This document shows positions 58,343 to 64,000 of a DNA stretch of 64,000 nucleotides, piece by piece (positions within the stretch are counted from its first letter, which is position 1; every line of letters begins with the position of its first letter). Origin of the DNA: SHWB01 sp050246875 (lineage in GTDB: Bacteria; Pseudomonadota; Alphaproteobacteria; UBA6615); the NCBI GenBank assembly GCA_050246875.1, contig JBFWVF010000006.1, positions 256,295 through 320,294 on the forward strand, in the 5' to 3' direction. A program made the position numbers and the translations under genes. Under the pieces are notes generated by a model. That model was not told the origin of the DNA. It worked only from the letters and a program-made list of their open reading frames with translations, and did no database searches.

Positions 58343-58446
58343 GCGCTTCCCCTCCGGTCAGGGCATCGCGCCGCGGCAGCAGGGCTGCCGCCACGCCTCC
58401 GCCGGCCAGGTGCCGGTCGGGATGCGCCGGCAGGAAAGCAGAAAGA

Positions 58447-58465
58447 TTTGTCCGCGGTTTGTCCG
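58447..58465. promoter_or_regulatory. Direct repeat TTTGTCCG with 11-bp period
   Basis: TTTGTCCG occurs at 58447-58454 and again at 58458-58465, i.e. one helical turn apart, in the 225-bp region between the divergent usp operon and the OmpR-type regulator gene. Direct repeats spaced by 10-11 bp are what OmpR/PhoB-type dimers bind, so this may be the site for the neighbouring regulator. Confidence 0.45.
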
Positions 58466-58567
58466 TCGCGGCAGAAAATTGTATCCACATTTTTCATACC
58501 GCCCGGCCGATACACATTGTGACAAGTTTGGTCTTTGGGTCGCGCCAACCGTCCTGTATCTGGAGCC

Positions 58568-59290
58568 ATGACCAGCGACGCGCACATCCTGATCGTCGAT
58601 GACCATCGCGAAATGCGACTGCTCGTTTCCCAACTTCTCGAACGGAACGGGTTTCGCGTCAGCACGGCCGCCGACGGCGGCGAGATGAAACTCCTGCTCC
58701 AAGATCGCAACATCGACCTGATCGTTCTCGACCTGATGCTGCCGGCAGTCGATGGCCTTGTGCTGTGCAGGGACCTGCGCGCCGGCGGATCGAACCTGCC
58801 GATCGTCATGCTGACCGCACGCGGCGACGAAGTGGACCGCGTCGTGGGCCTCGAAATGGGCGCCGACGACTACATCGCCAAGCCGTTCAGCGGCCGGGAG
58901 CTCGTCGCCCGCATAAAGGCGGTGCTGCGTCGGACGCATTCTCTGCCGCCCGTGCGCAACGGTCTGGCGCCGACCATCTATCGTTTCGCCGGGTGGGCGC
59001 TTCATCCTGCGCGCCGCGAGATCGAGTCCGACGACGGCCTCGTCGTGCCGCTGAGCGGCGGCGAGTACAGCCTGCTGCTGGCCTTCGTGCTGCGACCGGG
59101 CCGCGTGCTCACGCGCGACCAGTTGCTTGATCTCGCCAAGGGGAAGTCAGCGACGCCGCTCGATCGCAGCATCGATCTGCAGGTCAGCCGCCTGCGGCGC
59201 AAGATCGAGATCGATCCGGCCAATCCCTCGCTGATTAAGACGGTCTGGGGCGAGGGCTACGTCTTCACCGCGCCGGTCGTCGGCGAATGA
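58568..59290 (+). CDS. OmpR-family response regulator
   Basis: A 240-residue regulator. The receiver domain (1-125) has DDHREM, the phospho-acceptor Asp in LIVLDLMLPAVDG, IVMLTARG and DDYIAKPF. The C-terminal winged helix (135-235) has LSGGEYSLLLAFVLRPGRVLTRDQLLDLA and DRSIDLQVSRLRRKIE...IKTVWGEGYVF. It looks like the OmpR subgroup with a short linker. ATG 58568 is preferred to the longer GTG-type start, as the domain begins there. It overlaps the sensor kinase gene by 4 bp (ATGA). Confidence 0.93.
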   Translation: MTSDAHILIVDDHREMRLLVSQLLERNGFRVSTAADGGEMKLLLQDRNIDLIVLDLMLPAVDGLVLCRDLRAGGSNLPIVMLTARGDEVDRVVGLEMGADDYIAKPFSGRELVARIKAVLRRTHSLPPVRNGLAPTIYRFAGWALHPARREIESDDGLVVPLSGGEYSLLLAFVLRPGRVLTRDQLLDLAKGKSATPLDRSIDLQVSRLRRKIEIDPANPSLIKTVWGEGYVFTAPVVGE

Positions 59291-60615
59291 AGGTGGCGCT
59301 ACCCCGCAGCCTGAGCGCCCAGACGCTCGCCGTCCTGATCGTCACGCTGCTGGTCTCGCATGTCATCGGCATCGCCTTCTATTCGGCCGACCGAAGCAGG
59401 ACCGTGGTGGCGACCGAGGCGCACGACTTCGCCGAACGTGTCGTCGGCATGGTCAATCTGCTCGACCATTTGCCGGACGACTGGCGCGCCGACATCGTAC
59501 GCGAGGCCGACGGGCGTACTTTCCATGTCACGTTCGGACCGCTCGCCGAAACGCCGGGCGACGACAGCGACGAGGCGTTGTCGAGGGACATCGCCAGCTA
59601 CCTCGCCGACCAGATGGCCGACCGCTCGTCCGAAGATGTTCGGGTCGCGCTGACCGGCGAGGATGCCGAGCAGGTGCTGAACATATCGATCCGCCTCGGT
59701 GTCGAAGGCTGGCTCAACTTCGTCGGCTCCATGCCGGCATCGGGCAGCATCTGGCTGACTGCGACCGGTGCCTATCTGGCGACGATGATGCTCGGTGTCG
59801 GCACAATCGCCATGTGGCTGGTCTTCCGCGTCACCTCGCCGCTCACGGCCTTCGCGCGAGCCGCCGACGAACTCGGGCGCAATCTGCGCGCTGACCCTCT
59901 GCCCGAGTCTGGCCCCGCAGAAGTGGCCCTGGCATCTCGCGCCTTCAATGCCATGCAGGCGCGGTTGCGGCGACTGGTCGAAAACCGGACCCAAATTCTT
60001 GCCGCGCTGTCGCACGACCTCAAGACTCCGGTGACACTGCTGCGCCTGCGGGCCGAGCAGATGGATGAATCCGCCGATCGCGAGCGGATGCTCTCCACGC
60101 TGGACGAGATGGAAATCATGATCGCGTCGGTGCTGGAGTTCACGCGCGCGACGCTGCCCGGCGAGGCCGTGCGAGACGTTGACCTGACGGCGCTGGTCGG
60201 CAGTGTGTGCGATGACCTCGCCGATGCCGGCGCCGACATCGACTTCGCGGCCGGCGGCACACTGCGCTATCCGTGCCGGCGGATCGCACTCAAGCGGGCG
60301 CTGACCAATCTCGTCGACAACGCAGTGAAATACGGCGGCTTGGCCCGCGTGAGCCTGGCACAACGGCGTGAAAGCATCGACATCGTGATCGAGGACGACG
60401 GCCCGGGCATCCCGGAAAGCAAGCACGAAATCGTCTTCATGCCCTTCTACCGTCTCGACGAATCGCGCAGTGAGGGTGCGGGCGGCGTCGGCCTCGGCCT
60501 CAGCATCGCGCAGGCGATCGTACAGGCGCACGGCGGCGACATACGGCTGGAGAACAGGGCCACGGGCGGCCTCCGGGTACTGATCTCATTGCCGCGAGGG
60601 CTTCAGGCTCCGTAG
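59287..60615 (+). CDS. Sensor histidine kinase (EnvZ-like)
   Basis: A 442-residue membrane kinase. TM1 is about 7-28, a periplasmic domain of about 125 residues follows, TM2 is about 157-182, then HAMP (RVTSPLTAFARAADELGRNL). The H-box is ALSHDLKTPVTLLRLRAEQM (His near 242), the N-box LTNLVDNAVKYGG, and G-boxes are DDGPGIPESK and GGVGLGLSIAQAIVQAHGG. It resembles EnvZ-type kinases. It partners the OmpR-type regulator by overlap, and may govern the adjacent usp-nhaA genes. Confidence 0.93.
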   Translation: MKVALPRSLSAQTLAVLIVTLLVSHVIGIAFYSADRSRTVVATEAHDFAERVVGMVNLLDHLPDDWRADIVREADGRTFHVTFGPLAETPGDDSDEALSRDIASYLADQMADRSSEDVRVALTGEDAEQVLNISIRLGVEGWLNFVGSMPASGSIWLTATGAYLATMMLGVGTIAMWLVFRVTSPLTAFARAADELGRNLRADPLPESGPAEVALASRAFNAMQARLRRLVENRTQILAALSHDLKTPVTLLRLRAEQMDESADRERMLSTLDEMEIMIASVLEFTRATLPGEAVRDVDLTALVGSVCDDLADAGADIDFAAGGTLRYPCRRIALKRALTNLVDNAVKYGGLARVSLAQRRESIDIVIEDDGPGIPESKHEIVFMPFYRLDESRSEGAGGVGLGLSIAQAIVQAHGGDIRLENRATGGLRVLISLPRGLQAP

Positions 60616-60720
60616 GGATGCCCGTGCGTGGCGGCGCATGCTGTCGGTCTGGCGCACAGTCGCCGGCGACCGGAGTGCTGCAGAACGGCCGGGCGACTCG
60701 ATAGCAGAAATTGCCGGTGC

Positions 60721-61560
60721 CTACCCCCGCCGGTACAGGCGGTACCCGTCGAGACCGTCAAACTCGCGCGACACCAGCTCGTACCCTGCAGCGAGGATGT
60801 CGTCCTCCAGCGGTTTCGCGGTGATGCCGGCCGCCGCCAGGATCGGACCGTGGTAGTCGATGAGCAGCTTGCCGACACGGCCGGTGGCAAGGAGCGGCTG
60901 CAACGCAGCGATGACCGCCGCCTCGTTACCTTCGACATCGACTTTCACGAAGTCGGCGCGAGTCTTTCCGACGGCAGCAAGGATCGCCTCGACCGAGCAC
61001 ACCGGCACACGTTCGCTTTCGGTGCTCCAGCGGTATCGGCGGACGATGCTCGAGGCGCCTGTGTTGCTGACCGGCGTCAGCGATATTTCGACATCACCGC
61101 CACCGGTGCCAACGGCGCAGTGGAACACCTCGGCGGCCGCACCGCCGTTGAGCGCGAGATTGATCCGCAGCACATCGAGCAGGCGCGATTGCGGCTCGAC
61201 CGCGATCACGGTGCCGCCCGGCCCGGCGAGTTGCGCGGCCAACACCGCGAAGTACCCTTCGTTGGCACCGATATCGAGCACGACATCACCGGCCGCGATC
61301 TCGCAACGGAACAGCGCGGCCGTCGCCGCTTCGTAGCTGCCATCGCGGAGGATTGTGCCGGCGAGGTGCGACAGTGGATCGAGATAGAGGCGCATCCCCT
61401 CGACGTCGACGATCGTCCGCCGTTCGTAGGGCGACAGCAGCTTGAGCAACGGCGTGGCGAGAAACTGCGGCCGCAGGCTGAGCAGCCAGGCACAGCGTCG
61501 GCGTATCGCCGCAAGTCGCGCGCGCCCATTGCCGTACCTGTCAGAACGATCGGTGCCCAC
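60721..61560 (-). CDS. FkbM-family methyltransferase
   Basis: A 279-residue SAM-dependent enzyme. The SAM motif is VVLDIGANEGYFAVLAAQLAG (near residue 90), then VIAVEPQSRLLDVLRINLALNG, ADFVKVDVEGNEAAVIAAL and LLIDYHGPILAAAGI. The N-terminal 70 residues hold a stretch with LSPYERRTIVDVEG. GTG 61560 has GGAGAAGG a few bases upstream. It is distinct from the FkbM gene at 51.6 kb, sharing only family motifs. It stands alone and its acceptor is unknown. Confidence 0.87.
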   Translation of the reverse strand: MGTDRSDRYGNGRARLAAIRRRCAWLLSLRPQFLATPLLKLLSPYERRTIVDVEGMRLYLDPLSHLAGTILRDGSYEAATAALFRCEIAAGDVVLDIGANEGYFAVLAAQLAGPGGTVIAVEPQSRLLDVLRINLALNGGAAAEVFHCAVGTGGGDVEISLTPVSNTGASSIVRRYRWSTESERVPVCSVEAILAAVGKTRADFVKVDVEGNEAAVIAALQPLLATGRVGKLLIDYHGPILAAAGITAKPLEDDILAAGYELVSREFDGLDGYRLYRRG

Positions 61561-61675
61561 CGGCCTTCTCCGGATTGACCGGCACCGCGCGCAACGAGAA
61601 GCCGGTGACGGACGCTACAACTGACGCCGGCCCGGCGCCAGCCCACGTCGACCGGCAGTGGCGCGTCTGCGGCGC

Positions 61676-62557
61676 CTATCGGCCGAAGGCGAGCTTCATC
61701 TGGTCGAGCTGCGCCAGCACGATCGGGCAGTCCGGACGGATCATGTCGTTGACCACGCTGAAATGATCCAGGTCCTGCGGTACGGTCAGTTCCACCGGCC
61801 AGCCACGCGCCCGCCAAGCGGCTTCCATCTCGCGCGACTGGCGGTGGAACTCCTCGGACTCGTCGATGGCGATGACCAGCAGCATCGGCGCCGGGTACCG
61901 ATAGATCACGGACATCGGGCTATTGCGCCGAGCCATGGCCGCGTCCATGTGAAGCTTCTCGTTGAGATAGCAGAGGCGGATCGGCTCAAGGTCGAAGATG
62001 CCACCGATCGGACACACGCCCTTCACAATGTCGCCTGGCAGATCGGTGCCGAGCGCCGGCCAGTCGGTGGCCAGCAGCATCATGGCGAGATGGCCACCGG
62101 CCGAATGGCCGCAGATGTAGATACGGCTGGCATCGGCGCCGAACGAGGCTGCGTTACGCCATAGCCAGGCAAGGGCCCGTCGGCTATGGGCGACGATCGT
62201 GTCCATGTCGTGGGCCGGAGCGAGGCCGTGGTTGATGACCGCTGTGGCCACGCCGTGTGGCCGCATGCCTTCCGCGATGTAGCTGTAGTCGCTCTTGTCG
62301 AGCGAGTACCAGTAGCCGCCATGGATGAAGACGTAGATCGGTGCGTCCGCCTCGGCGGCGGGAAAGACGTCGAGCTTCTCCGGCGCCGTATCGCCATACG
62401 GAATGTCGAGCCGGCACGGGAGGGTCGCCCGCGTCTTCGCGCTCCACGTCGACCAGCTCTCGAAGTGCCGCACGAAGTCGGGAAAGCGCGCCCGGTTGTT
62501 GTACTGGGCGTCCAATCCAGCCTGATCGTAGTCGCGGAAAACCGTCTGCTTCGTCAC
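61676..62557 (-). CDS. Alpha/beta hydrolase (HSL/kynurenine formamidase-like esterase)
   Basis: A 293-residue serine hydrolase of the BD-FAE/esterase group. The oxyanion-hole motif is YVFIHGGYWYSLDKSDYSY, and the nucleophile elbow is YICGHSAGGHLAMM; the acid/base are probably Asp in AIDESEEF and His in LDHFSVVNDM. GTG 62557 is chosen because GGGGAGACGGA precedes it; the first reading-frame residues upstream are not conserved. It is close to arylformamidase-like proteins but no tryptophan-degradation gene is near, so a general esterase is as likely. Confidence 0.85.
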   Translation of the reverse strand: MTKQTVFRDYDQAGLDAQYNNRARFPDFVRHFESWSTWSAKTRATLPCRLDIPYGDTAPEKLDVFPAAEADAPIYVFIHGGYWYSLDKSDYSYIAEGMRPHGVATAVINHGLAPAHDMDTIVAHSRRALAWLWRNAASFGADASRIYICGHSAGGHLAMMLLATDWPALGTDLPGDIVKGVCPIGGIFDLEPIRLCYLNEKLHMDAAMARRNSPMSVIYRYPAPMLLVIAIDESEEFHRQSREMEAAWRARGWPVELTVPQDLDHFSVVNDMIRPDCPIVLAQLDQMKLAFGR

Positions 62558-62700
62558 GCGTTCCGTCTCCCCGGGGTGGTCGTCCAGCGTCGCGCGACGG
62601 GCGCGCGTGGCGCAGTCTGCCGGACGACCGTGGGGCAACGGAAGCGGCGCGTCGCCCACCCCGGGGCCCGGCCGCCAATGCCTCCGCGGATGCGACGCAA

Positions 62701-63321
62701 TCAGAGCTTGCGCGTGGGCAGCGTCGGATCGATGACCCGGCGGGCACTCTCGGCGCCGCTCACCGGTAGGCCCTTGGGGTCGAGCAGGCCGAGCTGGACC
62801 AGCACGCTCGCCTGGTCCCAGTAGATGTGTTCGTGCGAAATCTTGCCGTCCTTGAAGCCGACGATGACGGCGAACGCCGCCTCCACGCGCCGGCCGGTCG
62901 GCGCGACCCCCGGCAGCATCCAGTCGATGACCGTGGTGTGCGTGAAGCTGATGACCAGCTCGTCCACCACCTGGGTCTCGCCGACGGTGCGCGAGACCGG
63001 CGTCATCGTCATGTCCGGCGGAAAGAACTTGCCGACGAGATGGTCACGGTAGAAGGCCCGCACGCCGTCGCGGCCGGCACCACCGATCATGGTCGGGATG
63101 TTGTGGAGGTGCGGGTTGTCGGTCATCGTCGCCATCGTGGTGTCGAGATCGCCGGCGATCTCGGCGCCCACGTGTTTCTGGAACAGATCGACCATTTCCT
63201 GCGGCTTCATGGCGGACATTCCCTGCGCGCGAGCAGCGCCGCCGAACCATCCCGCCAGCACCGCGGCCGACAGCGCGACGGCGCCGGAAATGCGGGCGAG
63301 AAGCTGACGCCGTTCGATCAT
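62701..63321 (-). CDS. Exported SnoaL-like (NTF2-fold) protein
   Basis: A 206-residue protein. The N-terminus MIERRQLLARISGAVALSAAVLAGWFGGAARA looks like a Tat-type signal (RRQLL) cleaved after ARA. The mature part has the SnoaL/NTF2 pattern: VDLFQKHVGAEIAGDLDTTMATMTDNPHLHNIPTM, GRDGVRAFYRDHLVGKFFPPDM, ELVISFTHTTVIDWMLPG and DGKISHEHIYWDQASVLVQLGLL. Proteins of this fold include polyketide cyclases and hydratases; many are uncharacterised. ATG 63321 is clear. Function unknown. Confidence 0.82.
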   Translation of the reverse strand: MIERRQLLARISGAVALSAAVLAGWFGGAARAQGMSAMKPQEMVDLFQKHVGAEIAGDLDTTMATMTDNPHLHNIPTMIGGAGRDGVRAFYRDHLVGKFFPPDMTMTPVSRTVGETQVVDELVISFTHTTVIDWMLPGVAPTGRRVEAAFAVIVGFKDGKISHEHIYWDQASVLVQLGLLDPKGLPVSGAESARRVIDPTLPTRKL

Positions 63322-63563
63322 GGATCCCTGCTTCCGATGTCTCGACCCGTCGCTGGAGCGGGCGAGGGAAAAACACTGGGCCGTAAGTCGCGGCGGGTCA
63401 AGGACGCCGGGCCGCGCGCGCGGCACGGCGCCCTTCGTCCATCCCGGGCCTTCCTTCCGTGCCTGCGGCGCGGGTGGTAGGCTCGCCGCCGGTCGCGCGG
63501 GAGTCGCGCCGCAGGGTCGGCCGGGTTCCCGCGCCGACCGACCGGATCCAGGGAGACCCATCC

Positions 63564-63941
63564 ATGTTCTCGCATGTCATGATCGGCGCGGACGACGTCG
63601 CCGTGTCGAAGAAGTTCTACGACGCCGTGCTCGGCACCATCGGCGTGCCGGAGGGCAAGACCGACCCCCGGGGCCGGGTGTTCTACCGCACCTCGACCGG
63701 CACCTTCGGCATCACCAAGCCGATCGACGGCAAGGCGGCCTGCCATGCCAATGGCGGCACCATCGGCTTCGCCTGCGACAGCCCGGAAAAGGTGCTGGCC
63801 TTCCATGCGGCCGGCGTCGCCAACGGCGGTACCAGCATCGAAAACCCGCCCGGCCCGCGCGAGGGTGCGGCGGGCACGGTCCACCTTGCCTACCTGCGCG
63901 ATCCCTTCGGCAACAAGATCTGCGCCCTGCACCGCGGCTGA
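63564..63941 (+). CDS. VOC-family (glyoxalase/bleomycin resistance-like) protein
   Basis: A 125-residue vicinal-oxygen-chelate protein. The start is ATG 63564, with GGGAG 10 bases upstream. The two beta-alpha-beta-beta-beta modules are visible: FSHVMIGADDVAVSKKFYDAVLG at the N-terminus, and HLAYLRDPFGNKICALH at the C-terminus, with the metal-site His near residue 4 and the acidic position replaced by Lys/Ile in the final strand. Metal binding may be incomplete. The function cannot be assigned. Confidence 0.85.
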   Translation: MFSHVMIGADDVAVSKKFYDAVLGTIGVPEGKTDPRGRVFYRTSTGTFGITKPIDGKAACHANGGTIGFACDSPEKVLAFHAAGVANGGTSIENPPGPREGAAGTVHLAYLRDPFGNKICALHRG

Positions 63942-63961
63942 CGCCGCGCGACCCACGCCAG

Positions 63962-63990
63962 TCCTGCCGGCGCCATGCGCGCGGGCAGGA
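63962..63990 (+). repeat. Hairpin after the VOC gene
   Basis: TCCTGCC (63962-63968) and GGCAGGA (63984-63990) are a 7-bp inverted repeat around a GC-rich loop, 20 bp after the VOC stop. It could be the stem of a terminator, but no T-tract appears before the window ends. Confidence 0.35.
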
Positions 63991-64000
63991 TGGCGGAGGG

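Overview
The window is a GC-rich (clearly above 60 % by eye) chromosomal segment of an alphaproteobacterium. This rests on the CpdR receiver protein next to a tRNA-Val, the aerobic cobaltochelatase pair cobT/cobS beside a J-domain protein and bolA, a fused TRAP-TAXI transporter, and an sRNA that looks like the alphaproteobacterial MmgR/alpha-r8 family. A Rhodospirillales- or Hyphomicrobiales-like free-living heterotroph fits; the genus cannot be named from this alone. I see no IS element, prophage, CRISPR array or rRNA.

Layout. 1-4.8 kb: end of a dipeptide epimerase gene, a five-PAS membrane histidine kinase and a single-receiver regulator. 4.9-8.5 kb: a four-gene Mla/MCE-type lipid ABC transporter (minus strand). 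8.5-11.9 kb: lytic transglycosylase, sRNA, folE, N-formylglutamate amidohydrolase, cpdR, tRNA-Val. 12.3-19.8 kb: LacI regulator facing a minus-strand operon (CoA-transferase, TAXI binding protein, fused TRAP permease, CitE-like lyase, OsmC-like protein), with a near-perfect 20-bp palindrome at the operon promoter. 20.1-25.7 kb: MFS exporter, two LysR regulators and a cupin / V4R-like / M19-like operon. 25.7-31.2 kb: 800-bp regulatory region with a sigma-54-type promoter and an upstream palindrome, driving a sodium:solute symporter, a three-helix membrane protein and two paralogous LLM flavin monooxygenases. 31.2-37.4 kb: gltB-gltD. 37.6-45.8 kb: Nudix hydrolase, three tandem MFS paralogues with a serine hydrolase, and a three-gene secreted-protein operon (5'-nucleotidase-like phosphoesterase, M23-like protein, Cys-rich orphan). 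45.8-49.8 kb: cobT, cobS, J-domain protein, bolA. 49.9-55.2 kb: RHH protein, MFS + FkbM methyltransferase pair, MarR-GNAT fusion with a palindromic operator, flavin reductase, 2OG-Fe(II) oxygenase. 55.2-60.6 kb: usp-nhaA-usp stress operon diverging from an OmpR-type two-component system. 60.7-64 kb: FkbM methyltransferase, alpha/beta hydrolase, SnoaL-like secreted protein, VOC protein.

Genes that appear to work together: the kinase and receiver at 0.7-4.8 kb; the Mla-type transporter; the carboxylate uptake/CoA-activation/cleavage operon at 13-20 kb under LacI control; the sigma-54-type symporter/monooxygenase operon at 26-31 kb; glutamate synthase; cobalt chelation; and the usp-nhaA module with its neighbouring two-component system. 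The observations most worth following are the MmgR-like sRNA, the sigma-54/palindrome architecture in front of the LLM operon, the M19-like protein that lacks canonical metal ligands, and the putative LacI operator.
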